Assembly (NCBI GenBank): GCA_902515625.1
Contig: CABXVD010000002.1
Span: forward strand, 1-61,466
Reading direction: 5' to 3'
Length of the DNA: 61,466 nucleotides
From: an uncultured Pelagibacteraceae bacterium
GTDB lineage: Bacteria; Pseudomonadota; Alphaproteobacteria; Pelagibacterales; Pelagibacteraceae
Within the stretch, counting starts at the first letter, position 1. Each line of letters starts with the position of its first letter. The translations under genes and the position numbers were made by a program. Below the pieces are notes generated by a model. The model was not told where the DNA came from. It did no database searches and was given only the letters and a program-made list of their open reading frames with translations. Below are positions 30,363 through 39,955 of this stretch, one piece after another.

Positions 30363-31136
30363 CTACTTAGCTCTTTTTCCGCTAACACTAGTTGCAGCAG
30401 CCCAGATTACTAGACCAAATGCAATTTTGTTAATAAAGTCTGCTAAGTTGTAAACAACGTTAAGTGAGTCAGCATCTACTCCACCTGTTAGGTAACCAAA
30501 TATGTAACCTAATGGGTAAATAGCCCAACCTACAGTAACAATCATTCTCATTGCACCAAAAGCAGTTACAAGAGCCTTGCTTCCACTTTTTGCTGCAGCT
30601 TTTCCAGCTTCACCTGAGAATACTTCATAAAGAATGTATATCCAACCTGCCATTCCGACTATAAAGCCAAGAGTAGCGTTGATGTATCCAGCTTCACCTA
30701 AGTATCCACCGATTAACATTACTAATGAACCAAGTAGCAATCTCCAGAACATTCCAGAATTTGCTTTACCGATAGCTGCTAGAATTAAATAAAATTCTAC
30801 CATCTGTAATGGCACAGTAATTAACCAGTCAATATATCTGTAAACAGTTGGTGAGTCTCCAGTAGCAACCCATACTTCTCTCATGTACATGTAGTGTATG
30901 AATGCAATACCAGTTACTAGTCCAGCAACAATAACTGAAGTTCTCCAGCCTGCTGCTACGTTACCAACTTCTAAGAAAAAGAAAGCAGTCGCTGCTAACA
31001 TTCCCATAGAGATGATCCAAAATGAAATTCCTACGAAATCATCCTGATTCAACATGGTTGCGTCTGCTGCAATAGCTATACCTGAAAATCCAATCAGGGC
31101 CATAGCTGCCAAAGCAAACAATTTTAGTTTATTCAT
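30363..31136 (-). CDS. Proteorhodopsin (blue-absorbing type)
   Basis: 7-TM opsin with RYIDWLITVPLQMVEFYLIL and retinal Lys region FINKIAFGLVIW; signal peptide. Confidence 0.97.
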   Translation of the reverse strand: MNKLKLFALAAMALIGFSGIAIAADATMLNQDDFVGISFWIISMGMLAATAFFFLEVGNVAAGWRTSVIVAGLVTGIAFIHYMYMREVWVATGDSPTVYRYIDWLITVPLQMVEFYLILAAIGKANSGMFWRLLLGSLVMLIGGYLGEAGYINATLGFIVGMAGWIYILYEVFSGEAGKAAAKSGSKALVTAFGAMRMIVTVGWAIYPLGYIFGYLTGGVDADSLNVVYNLADFINKIAFGLVIWAAATSVSGKRAK

Positions 31137-31169
31137 AAAAAACTCCCTCTCTAGTTAGTTTTTATTTTT

Positions 31170-31203
31170 TAGTTTATATAAACTAGACTTAGGTCTCCCT
31201 AAG
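31170..31203 (-). promoter_or_regulatory. Tandem hairpins in proteorhodopsin 5' leader
   Basis: 16-nt palindrome TAGTTTATATAAACTA (31170-31185) and CTTAGG-GAGA-CCTAAG (31188-31203, minus-strand reading, GNRA loop). Confidence 0.55.
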
Positions 31204-31349
31204 CCAAAGTTCACGTTAAATAGCAAATAAAAATAGATTAATGAAGAGCAAATTGTCACTAATTAACATTGATTTTACTTAATTTTTAAAATTAAATACA
31301 ATTTATAAGTTAAAAACCAAATAAATTACTAAAATCGAATCAAATAAAT

Positions 31350-33248
31350 ATGTCGGATAAATTCAACAACATTTACGATCATTCAATAAAAAATCCTGAA
31401 AAATTTTGGCAAGAGGCAGCTGAAGACATCTTTTGGTTTAAAAAACCAAGAAAAATTTTAAATAAATCAAATCCTCCCTTCTATAAATGGTATGAAGATG
31501 GAGTAACTAACACTTGTTACAATGCTTTAGACATTCATATTGATCAAGGTCGAGGTAAAAATACAGCCCTTATTTACGATAGTCCAATCACAGGTAATAA
31601 AAGTAAATTTACCTATGAGGAACTTAGATCTAAAGTTGCAAAATTTGCAGGAGCATTAAAAGCTCAAGGAGTTAATAAGGGTGATCGAGTAATTATTTAC
31701 ATGCCAATGATCCCTGAGGCAGTAATTGCAATGCTTGGGTGTGCAAGAATTGGTGCAATCCATTCTGTAGTCTTTGGTGGATTTGCATCTACTGAACTTG
31801 CAAGCAGAATTGATGATAGTAAAGCAAAACTATTAGTGACTGCTTCATGTGGTTTTGAACCTGGAAGAACAGTTGAGTATAAACCTTTAGTTGATGAAGC
31901 AATCAAAATAGCAAATCATAAAATAGAGAAGATGATTTTATTCCAAAGACCAGGTCACGAGGTAAAATTAAATGCTCCTCTTGAAATTAGCTGGGATGAA
32001 GTTGTATCTAATGCAGAACCAGCTGATTGTGTTGAGATGAACTCCAATGAGTTTGCATATATTTTATATACCTCTGGCACAACTGGAACTCCAAAAGGAA
32101 TAGTTCGAGATATCGGAGGTCACATTGTTGCTCTCAAATGGACCATGAAAAATATTTATAATATTGATACCAATGATATCTGGTGGTCAGCAAGTGATAT
32201 TGGCTGGATTGTTGGTCACTCATATATTGTTTATGCTCCTCTTTTTAAAGGATGCACAACAGTTTTATTTGAGGGTAAGCCTGTTGGAACTCCAGACGCT
32301 GGGGCTTTCTGGAAAATTATTTCAGACTATAAAGTTAAATCGTTGTTTACTGCGCCAACTGCATTTAGAGCGATCAAAAAAGAGGATCCTGAGGGTAAGT
32401 TTTTTTCAAAGTATGATCTAAGTAGCTTTGAAAGCTTATTTCTTGCTGGTGAGAGAGCTGATCCAGATACAATCAAATGGGCTGAAAATTTACTTAAAGT
32501 TCCAGTGATTGATCATTGGTGGCAAACTGAAACGAGTTGGGCAATTAGTTCAAATTGCACAGGAATAGAAATGATGGAGACTAAATATGGTTCAGCTTGC
32601 AAAGCAGTACCAGGCTATGATGTAAAAATCATCAAACCAGATCAAACTTTAGCAAAACCAAATGAAATGGGTGACATTGTAGTGAAACTCCCTTTGCCTC
32701 CTGGAACATTCCCTACCCTATGGAATGCTGACAAAAGATATAAAGAAAATTATATGACAAATTATGATGGCTACTATCAAACCTATGATGCAGGACACAT
32801 TGATGATGATGGTTACATTTGGATTATGTCTAGAACAGATGACATTATAAATGTTGCAGGTCACAGATTGTCTACTGGAGCAATAGAAGAAGTTTTATCT
32901 GAGCATCAGTCAGTTGCTGAGTGTGCTGTGTTAGGGATTGCTGATAAATTAAAAGGTCAATTACCAATTGGCTTAGTCGTTCTTAAATCTGGAGTAGATA
33001 AAGATAATGAAACAATTTCTAAAGAATGTATTCAAATGGTTAGAGCTAAAATTGGTCCTGTTGCTGCATTTAAAGTAGCAATTGTTATTAAGAGACTTCC
33101 AAAAACTAGATCAGGAAAAATCCTAAGAGCAACGATTAGAAAAATTGCTGATAAAGTTGAGTACAAAGTTCCTCCAACAATCGATGATCCAGCAATATTA
33201 AGTGAAATTAAAGAAGACTTAATCAAACATAAAATTCTAGATGGTTAA
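31350..33248 (+). CDS. prpE: Propionyl-CoA/acetyl-CoA synthetase-like AMP-forming acyl-CoA synthetase
   Basis: YTSGTTGTPKGIVRD, DIGWIVGHSYIVYAPL, WWQTETSW, KTRSGKILRATIRKIAD. Confidence 0.8.
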   Translation: MSDKFNNIYDHSIKNPEKFWQEAAEDIFWFKKPRKILNKSNPPFYKWYEDGVTNTCYNALDIHIDQGRGKNTALIYDSPITGNKSKFTYEELRSKVAKFAGALKAQGVNKGDRVIIYMPMIPEAVIAMLGCARIGAIHSVVFGGFASTELASRIDDSKAKLLVTASCGFEPGRTVEYKPLVDEAIKIANHKIEKMILFQRPGHEVKLNAPLEISWDEVVSNAEPADCVEMNSNEFAYILYTSGTTGTPKGIVRDIGGHIVALKWTMKNIYNIDTNDIWWSASDIGWIVGHSYIVYAPLFKGCTTVLFEGKPVGTPDAGAFWKIISDYKVKSLFTAPTAFRAIKKEDPEGKFFSKYDLSSFESLFLAGERADPDTIKWAENLLKVPVIDHWWQTETSWAISSNCTGIEMMETKYGSACKAVPGYDVKIIKPDQTLAKPNEMGDIVVKLPLPPGTFPTLWNADKRYKENYMTNYDGYYQTYDAGHIDDDGYIWIMSRTDDIINVAGHRLSTGAIEEVLSEHQSVAECAVLGIADKLKGQLPIGLVVLKSGVDKDNETISKECIQMVRAKIGPVAAFKVAIVIKRLPKTRSGKILRATIRKIADKVEYKVPPTIDDPAILSEIKEDLIKHKILDG

Positions 33249-33573
33249 GACATATATTTTTTTAGTTGGTGCAATATTTTTTGAGGTGGCTGGAACTATG
33301 CTGTTACCAGTCTCACAAAACTTTACAAAGCTTATTCCAACTGTTGCTCTTTCAATATTTTATCTTTGCGCTTTTTATCTTTTAACTTTTGTAGTTAACA
33401 AGCTCCCAATTGCAATTGTTTACGCTACATGGAGTGGTCTTGGAATCTTTACAATAGCGATATTAGGCTACATCTTTTTCAAACAAACTTTAGCTTGGCA
33501 AGCTATAGTTGGATTATTTTTAATTGTAGTTGGTGTAATTCTTGTAAATAGTTTTACAGTTAAGCTTAACTAA
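33241..33573 (+). CDS. SMR-family multidrug transporter (EmrE-like)
   Basis: 110 aa, 4 TM segments, FFEVAGTMLLPVS and AIVYATWSGLGI. Confidence 0.85.
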   Translation: MVKTYIFLVGAIFFEVAGTMLLPVSQNFTKLIPTVALSIFYLCAFYLLTFVVNKLPIAIVYATWSGLGIFTIAILGYIFFKQTLAWQAIVGLFLIVVGVILVNSFTVKLN

Positions 33574-34873
33574 ACTTTAAAGGAGTTCCTTCAGGATCTC
33601 CCAATATTTTACCATCTTGCATTTTAATTTTTCCAGCAATAATTGTATGGGTAGGTATGCCTTTAAATTTATAACCATTAAAAGGTGACCATGCACATTT
33701 ACTTTCAATATTTTCGTTTTTAATTTCTATCGTTTTATTCATGTCAATTATTGTAAAATCAGCATCGTATCCTTCTTTAATAAATCCTTTGTTGTGAATA
33801 CCAAAAATTTTAACAGGATTTTCACAAACAAGATTAATTAATTGAGATAATGATAATTTTCCATTGTTCACATGATTTAACATCACCGGCATTAAAGTTT
33901 GAACACCAGGCATTCCAGATGGAGAATTGGGGTACTCTTTGTCTTTATTTACTTTCAAATGAGGAGCGTGATCAGACCCAATTGTATCATTAAAATTGTG
34001 TCTCACCCCATACCATAACCTGTCGTAATGAGATTTGTCTCTAATAGGCGGATTCATTTGTGCGTAAGTTCCTAGTTTGTCGTAACAATCTGGCGCATAA
34101 ATAGTTAAATGTTGAGGGGTAATCTCAAAGGTAATGTTTCCTTTGTGTTGAGATAAAAAGTCAATTTCCTCTTTTGTAGTTATATGGAGAACATGAGCTT
34201 TTTTATTATATTTTTCAGCAATTCTTACAATTCTTCTGGTGGATGAGATTGCACACTCTGCACTTCTCCAAACAGGATGAGTATGAACATCTCCTTGCTT
34301 AATTAGTTTTTTATTTACTTTTAGTATGGCTTCATCTTCGGAGTGAACTGCAACAACTTTTGAAGCATTTTGAAAAACTTTATCGATATCATCCTCTTCA
34401 GCAACTAATAAATTTCCAGTTGAAGATCCTGCAAAAAGTTTAATCCCACAACAACCCTCTAAATCTTTTAAACTCGCTAAATCGTCTGCGTTATCAGCTG
34501 TTGCACCAAAGTAAAATGCATAGTTACAATACATTCTGTTTTTAGCGAGATCTAACTTTCTTTGGAACTCTTTCTTATTAGAAGTTGGTGGGTTCGTGTT
34601 AGGCATTTCAAAAACACTGGTAATACCGCCTGCAATAGCTGCTCTACTTCCTGAATGAAGATCTTCAGTATCTGTTGATCCAGGTTCTCTAAAATGAGTT
34701 TGAGTATCTATGCATCCTGGTAAAACTGTATGGTTGCTTACATCAATTATTTCTTTAGCTTCTTCAGTAATTTGACCAATCTTATGTATTTTTTTGTCTT
34801 TTATACCAACATCTATATCCTTTAATTCACCCTCAATGTAACATTTGCCATTTTTAATTATAAGATCTAACAT
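33566..34873 (-). CDS. pyrC: Dihydroorotase/amidohydrolase
   Basis: LPGCIDTQTHFREPG, TSVFEMPNTNPPT, GSDHAPH. Confidence 0.8.
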   Translation of the reverse strand: MLDLIIKNGKCYIEGELKDIDVGIKDKKIHKIGQITEEAKEIIDVSNHTVLPGCIDTQTHFREPGSTDTEDLHSGSRAAIAGGITSVFEMPNTNPPTSNKKEFQRKLDLAKNRMYCNYAFYFGATADNADDLASLKDLEGCCGIKLFAGSSTGNLLVAEEDDIDKVFQNASKVVAVHSEDEAILKVNKKLIKQGDVHTHPVWRSAECAISSTRRIVRIAEKYNKKAHVLHITTKEEIDFLSQHKGNITFEITPQHLTIYAPDCYDKLGTYAQMNPPIRDKSHYDRLWYGVRHNFNDTIGSDHAPHLKVNKDKEYPNSPSGMPGVQTLMPVMLNHVNNGKLSLSQLINLVCENPVKIFGIHNKGFIKEGYDADFTIIDMNKTIEIKNENIESKCAWSPFNGYKFKGIPTHTIIAGKIKMQDGKILGDPEGTPLKFS

Positions 34874-34916
34874 TTTAAGAAAATGTTATTATATTACATC
34901 TTATAATTAATCAAAT

Positions 34917-35807
34917 ATGAATATCAAAAACGTTTACATTTTAGAAGACAGGGCCATTCTTTATATAAATGGAGATGATGCTATTAGTTTTCTTCAAAAT
35001 TTAATTAGTAATGACATTGGTAAGGTTAGTGAAACCTACAGTTGCTTTGCATCATTGTTATCTCCTCAAGGTAAATTTTTATATGAATTTATAATAATCA
35101 AACATAAATCTGGTTATCTGATTGACTGCGAAAAATTACAAGCAGATGGATTATATAAACAATTAAATATTTATAAATTAAGATCAAAAGTTGAAATACT
35201 CAATCTAAGCAATGAATTTGTTGTAGCTGCGTTTAGCCATGAAAAATTTCTGACTTTTGAAAAAATAAAAGATATTCCTGGTTTTACTTTAAAATATAGA
35301 GAGGATCCTATTTTTTTAGATCCAAGAAATAAAAAATTGGGAGCAAGACTAATTATTAATTTAGAAAAACTTTACTTATCATTAAAAAAATTAGACTTAC
35401 ATGTCTCTAATCTTAAAGAATACTATTCATTTAGCCATACGCTTGGAATCGTTCCAAAAGATTTAAATAAATTACAAAATAAGATATTTGGTATTGAGTG
35501 TAATTATGAAGAATTAAATGGAATTGATTTTAAAAAAGGTTGTTATGTTGGCCAAGAAAATACTGCTAGAATTAAATTGAAAAATAAACTCTCTAAAAGA
35601 TTGTTACCAATAAATATAGTTAAAGGTGAATTGAATGAAGGTGAAAATATTTACTATGACGATAATGAAATTGGTAAAGTATTGATAGATAAAGAATATC
35701 CTTTTGCACTTATAAAATTTCTAAATATAAGTTTCGATGGATCAATTACTTTAAAAACTAAAAATGCATTAATAAATGTAACAAAACCTAATTGGATAAA
35801 TAACTAA
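34917..35807 (+). CDS. ygfZ: YgfZ/GcvT-like folate-binding Fe-S maturation protein
   Basis: FLQNLISNDI, KGCYVGQENTARIK (KGCYxGQE motif). Confidence 0.88.
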   Translation: MNIKNVYILEDRAILYINGDDAISFLQNLISNDIGKVSETYSCFASLLSPQGKFLYEFIIIKHKSGYLIDCEKLQADGLYKQLNIYKLRSKVEILNLSNEFVVAAFSHEKFLTFEKIKDIPGFTLKYREDPIFLDPRNKKLGARLIINLEKLYLSLKKLDLHVSNLKEYYSFSHTLGIVPKDLNKLQNKIFGIECNYEELNGIDFKKGCYVGQENTARIKLKNKLSKRLLPINIVKGELNEGENIYYDDNEIGKVLIDKEYPFALIKFLNISFDGSITLKTKNALINVTKPNWINN

Positions 35808-35819
35808 AAATTTTTTAAT

Positions 35820-36794
35820 TTATTGACCAGACTCAGTATCTCCGGCACAACTTCCTGTGCAATCTGCTTCTGACTTAGCTTTCTGGTCAGCACGGTCTTG
35901 TTCTGTATAGGAAGCAGCTTCCTCTGCCGCTCCCATTCCTTCTCCTAAACCTCCTGACTGTATTTCAGCTGCCATTTCTTTCATTGCTGCATTGTGCGCT
36001 TCAGCATCAAAAAAATCACTTCTCATAGTTTCCAATGTTGGCATCACATCTTTACTAAATCCAGCTTCTTTAGCAGCCTTTAATACATTTGCAGTTGTCT
36101 CAGCTATACCTAATTTTTCAGCCTCAACAATAACTTCCATTTGCTTTTCAAACTCCTCAGGTGAAATTCCTCTTTTAGCAGCATCTAAAACTTCAGACTT
36201 TAAGGAAGGTTCGTCTATTACTGTTTTTGCAATATCCTCAAAACTAACAGTTTTTAAACCTAAATCATTAATATTTTTACTAACAACAAAAAGATTGAGA
36301 CCTTTTTTTTCAATTATTGTCATGTCTTTCACTAAAGAAGTTAGTTTTTCTTTTTTGATAACTTTCATTGCTTCGGAAGTTTGAAAAATTTGTTCTAACA
36401 CTTTATCTTCTAAGTTATTCATGTCCACTACAGATAAATCATTACTAATACGTTTTGGTAGTGAATTATTAATATCACCAAGTGATCTATCAAGATAATT
36501 TAGAGTTTTTTCAGTTATTTCAAAATTATTTGGATTAAAATTTTCTTTAGCAAATTCTGTAACTTGATCTATCTCATTGATAGCATCATCAAAAATTTTT
36601 GATTGTTTAGAGTCACCTGAAGGTAATGAGCTTAATTCTTTTCTAATTTTATTAGTTTCCTTTACAAATTTGTTGTAACTTTTTTCAAGTTCACCATCTG
36701 CGTAAACTAAATTATAGGAAAAAAAAGTCATTGTTATTAATACTATTATAATTCTTTTTAATTTTAATAGTTTATGATGATACACAGCAGTCAA
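35820..36794 (-). CDS. Exported helical protein with Gly-rich and Cys-containing C-terminus (diverged counterpart of the 20858..23329 product)
   Basis: Signal peptide (IIIVLITMTFFSYNLVYA), helical body, GGLGEGMGAAEEAAS...CTGSC tail; downstream of a paralog of the 23326 gene. Confidence 0.65.
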   Translation of the reverse strand: MTAVYHHKLLKLKRIIIVLITMTFFSYNLVYADGELEKSYNKFVKETNKIRKELSSLPSGDSKQSKIFDDAINEIDQVTEFAKENFNPNNFEITEKTLNYLDRSLGDINNSLPKRISNDLSVVDMNNLEDKVLEQIFQTSEAMKVIKKEKLTSLVKDMTIIEKKGLNLFVVSKNINDLGLKTVSFEDIAKTVIDEPSLKSEVLDAAKRGISPEEFEKQMEVIVEAEKLGIAETTANVLKAAKEAGFSKDVMPTLETMRSDFFDAEAHNAAMKEMAAEIQSGGLGEGMGAAEEAASYTEQDRADQKAKSEADCTGSCAGDTESGQ

Positions 36795-36795
36795 T

Positions 36796-37455
36796 CTATC
36801 TTTTCTTTATTTTATTATATAGATCTTTATTTTCTTTATCTTTTAATGAAGAGTTAAATTTATTAATGGCTTTTTTATATTTAGCTATTAATTTTTCACG
36901 TTTTTGAATATCCTTATTTATTTTATTTTCATTTATTTTACCTTGATTTAAAAAATCTCCCATAACCCAAAATCTTTCCATTGCGTCTTCTGGCGAAACA
37001 CTTAAATCCATCCCTAAAGATTTTCTCATTTTTTCTTTTGATTTGTTTAATTTTATTAAAGCAACTATATCTTTTTTATATTTTTTTTTTTCAGGCCAAT
37101 ATTCAATAAATTTTTTAATCCTTTTTTCTTTTTTTTTTAATTTATTTAAATAAAATAATTCGAACATTGCTAATGCATATAATTGGTCTCCTGGCTTCCT
37201 TTGATGATAAATTTGATTTTTTTTAAAAGTTAGAGACATTTCTTTAGAAGCTTTAGGAGCCATACAGGTAAATTTTTTTTTACACTCCTCTCCAAAAAGT
37301 TTAATCATTCCCTCAGGATATTTTGTTGGTTCTGAATAAGTGCCCAATGCTTTAATCTCTTCCATTACTGATAGAGAGTTTTTTGTGTCACTATAAGAGA
37401 TCGAAATAAATAAAACCCAAAATAATATTAACCAGGAAAATGCAATAGATTTCAT
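36796..37455 (-). CDS. Exported protein paralogous to the 23326..23802 product
   Basis: Signal peptide; YPEGMIKLF, MFELFYLNKLKK, KMRKSLGMDLSVSPEDAMERFWVMGDFL align with the other cassette. Confidence 0.75.
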   Translation of the reverse strand: MKSIAFSWLILFWVLFISISYSDTKNSLSVMEEIKALGTYSEPTKYPEGMIKLFGEECKKKFTCMAPKASKEMSLTFKKNQIYHQRKPGDQLYALAMFELFYLNKLKKKEKRIKKFIEYWPEKKKYKKDIVALIKLNKSKEKMRKSLGMDLSVSPEDAMERFWVMGDFLNQGKINENKINKDIQKREKLIAKYKKAINKFNSSLKDKENKDLYNKIKKR

Positions 37456-37551
37456 TGTTCGATTACAGACTTTATTTTTTTATTTTATAAGGTCAAATAT
37501 AAAAAAACCCAAAATAAGTTTAATGCTATATTGTTATTTTTTTTAGTATAT

Positions 37552-37637
37552 TGGTGCGGTCGGAGAGACTCGAACTCTCATGGACTTAGTCCACACGGCC
37601 CTCAACCGTGCCTGTCTACCAATTTCAGCACGACCGC
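37552..37637 (-). tRNA. tRNA-Leu(GAG)
   Basis: GCGGTCGTGCTGAAATTGGTAGACAGGCACGGTTGAGGGCCGTG...GTTCGAGTCTCTCCGACCGCACCA; anticodon stem CACGG/CCGTG, loop TTGAGGG; CCA encoded. Confidence 0.95.
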
Positions 37638-37692
37638 AATATGTCCCATAATAAATGAATGACAACTATCTTTCAAATTGGTAAAAATCTGC

Positions 37693-38682
37693 ATGGAATT
37701 TACACAAGAAGTAAAGCAAGCAACAGATTCAATTTACCAAAAAATTTCTAAGGTTATGCCTGAAATTGAGTGGTCAGTTCATGCACCATATATTCACAAA
37801 ATTAATAAATTAAAAAAAGAAAAGAACGCAGTTATTCTCGCTCATAATTATCAAACACCTGAAATATATCATGGTGTTGCTGATTTTTCTGCAGACTCTT
37901 TGGCATTAGCAATTGAAGCTTCTAAAACTTCAGCAGATATAATTTTGATGGCAGGAGTTCATTTCATGGCAGAAACTGCAAAATTAATGAGTCCTGAAAA
38001 AAAAGTAATATTACCTGACATGGAAGCAGGTTGTTCCTTATCTTCATCAATAACTGGTAAGGATGTGAGATTATTAAAAGAAAAATATCCAGGTGTTCCT
38101 GTTGTTTCATATGTTAACACTTCTGCAGAAGTTAAAGCAGAAACTGATGTTTGTTGTACATCTGCTAATGCTGTTAAAATTGTAAAATCACTTGGAGTTA
38201 AAAAAGTAATATTTTTACCTGACGACTACCTTGCAAAGTATGTTGCATCGCAAACAGATGTAGAAATTATTTCTTGGAAAGGCATATGCATTGTTCATGA
38301 TCAATTTAATGAGAAAGAAATACATCATATTCGAAGAAATAACCCTGGAATAAAAATAATTGCACACCCTGAATGTCCTCCAGATGTTATTAAAGCAAGT
38401 GACTTTGCAGGCTCTACATCGGGTATGATCAATTACGTTAAAGATAACCAGCCTAAAAAAGTAATGATGGTTACTGAGTGTTCGATGAGTGACAACATTG
38501 AAGTTGAAAATCCAAATGTTGAGTTTATTAAGCCATGTAATATGTGTCCTCACATGAAAAAAATTACTCTTCCAAAAATTTTAGACTGTTTAGAAAATGA
38601 AACAGGTGAAATAATTATGGATAAAAAAACTATCGATAAGGCAAGAATTTCAGTTGAGAAAATGGCAGCCATCGGCAGATAA
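37693..38682 (+). CDS. nadA: Quinolinate synthase
   Basis: AVILAHNYQTPEIYHGVADFSADSLALA, HPECPPDVI, CNMCPHMKKITL. Confidence 0.92.
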   Translation: MEFTQEVKQATDSIYQKISKVMPEIEWSVHAPYIHKINKLKKEKNAVILAHNYQTPEIYHGVADFSADSLALAIEASKTSADIILMAGVHFMAETAKLMSPEKKVILPDMEAGCSLSSSITGKDVRLLKEKYPGVPVVSYVNTSAEVKAETDVCCTSANAVKIVKSLGVKKVIFLPDDYLAKYVASQTDVEIISWKGICIVHDQFNEKEIHHIRRNNPGIKIIAHPECPPDVIKASDFAGSTSGMINYVKDNQPKKVMMVTECSMSDNIEVENPNVEFIKPCNMCPHMKKITLPKILDCLENETGEIIMDKKTIDKARISVEKMAAIGR

Positions 38683-38686
38683 ATAA

Positions 38687-39520
38687 GTGTCAAAAATAAA
38701 ACTTAGTAAACAATTTATTCGAAATACCATCAAACTAGCACTAAATGAAGACCTATACCCGTCTGGAGATATTACCTCAGGTTTAATTAAAAATAATAAA
38801 ATTGTTTCTTTTAAACTTTTATCAAATCAAAATGCTGTAATAGGAGGTATGTTATTTGCTAAACAAGCTTTTGCATTAATTGATAGTAAAATTAAATTCA
38901 TAATCAAAAAGAAAGATGGCTCAAAGGTAAAAAAAGGTTCTTTAGTTGCTTTGATAAAGGGAAATGCAAAAAATATTTTGATAGCTGAAAGAGTTGCATT
39001 AAATATTTTATCTCACATTTCTGGTATAGCTACAAAGACTAATGCATTTGTAAAGCTAGCTGGAAAAAAAACAAAAATTTGTTGTACACGAAAAACAATT
39101 CCAAATTTAAGAGTAATTCAAAAATATGCAGTTAAGTTAGGAGGTGGAACAAATCATCGATTTAATTTAAGTGATGAATATTTAATTAAAGATAATCATA
39201 TAGCAAGTTCAGATCTAAGAAGTTTAGTCACTAAAGCTATCAAAAATAAAAAAGGAAGAAAAATCACAGTTGAAGTAGATAATCTCAATCAACTTAAATC
39301 AATAATAGGGCTTAAATTTAATACTATATTATTTGACAATATGAGTATTAAAAGTTTGAAAGAAGGCGTCAAAATTTCTAAAAATCGTTATGAAACTGAG
39401 GCATCAGGAAACATAAGTTTAAAAACAGTAAAGTCAGTTGCGGGAACTGGTGTTGATAGAATTTCCGTAGGATCAATCACTCATAGTGTTCAAGCAGTTG
39501 ATCTAAAATTAGAAATTTAA
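38687..39520 (+). CDS. nadC: Nicotinate-nucleotide pyrophosphorylase (carboxylating)
   Basis: NILSHISGIATKT, CTRKTIPNLRVIQKYAVKLGGGTNHRFNLSD; GTG start. Confidence 0.92.
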   Translation: MSKIKLSKQFIRNTIKLALNEDLYPSGDITSGLIKNNKIVSFKLLSNQNAVIGGMLFAKQAFALIDSKIKFIIKKKDGSKVKKGSLVALIKGNAKNILIAERVALNILSHISGIATKTNAFVKLAGKKTKICCTRKTIPNLRVIQKYAVKLGGGTNHRFNLSDEYLIKDNHIASSDLRSLVTKAIKNKKGRKITVEVDNLNQLKSIIGLKFNTILFDNMSIKSLKEGVKISKNRYETEASGNISLKTVKSVAGTGVDRISVGSITHSVQAVDLKLEI

Positions 39521-39888
39521 GATACAAATTTAGATAGATTAGGTTTGAAGTAGTTTGGCCCTTTCATAACTTTGCCCGCATCATTGTATAAAGGTTTACC
39601 ATTTTCATCTAACTTACTCATATTTGAATTTTGAACCTCCTCGAAACACTTATCTAAGTCAATTCCAAATGCGTGGCCTGCTCCATAAGTAACATATAAA
39701 ATATCTGTCAAAGCATCAGCTACTTCTAATAAATCTTTTTTATTCATAGCGTCTGTTAGCTCTTCTAATTCCTCCTTAATGAGATCAATCCTTAATTTAT
39801 TGATTTTATCTGTGCTAAATGAAGCCTTAGTTTTGACATCTTGACCAAAAGTTTTCATGAAATTTCCTACTTTACTAAAATTCGACAT
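39517..39888 (-). CDS. MazG/HisE-like nucleotide pyrophosphohydrolase
   Basis: LIKEELEELTDAMNKKDLLEVADALTDILYVTYGAG all-alpha NTP-PPase pattern. Confidence 0.75.
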   Translation of the reverse strand: MSNFSKVGNFMKTFGQDVKTKASFSTDKINKLRIDLIKEELEELTDAMNKKDLLEVADALTDILYVTYGAGHAFGIDLDKCFEEVQNSNMSKLDENGKPLYNDAGKVMKGPNYFKPNLSKFVS

Positions 39889-39955
39889 ATTGCTCCTGTA
39901 TGTTTTTAATAATTTATTGTATATTTATAACTATTTGTAACTTAGAAATTAATCA

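Noticed and set aside
35992-36384. 130-aa plus-strand ORF
   Set aside because: Antisense to the exported helical protein gene; Ser/Phe-rich shadow composition.
38215-38553. 112-aa minus-strand ORF
   Set aside because: Antisense to nadA; His/Asn/Phe-rich composition is typical of a shadow ORF.
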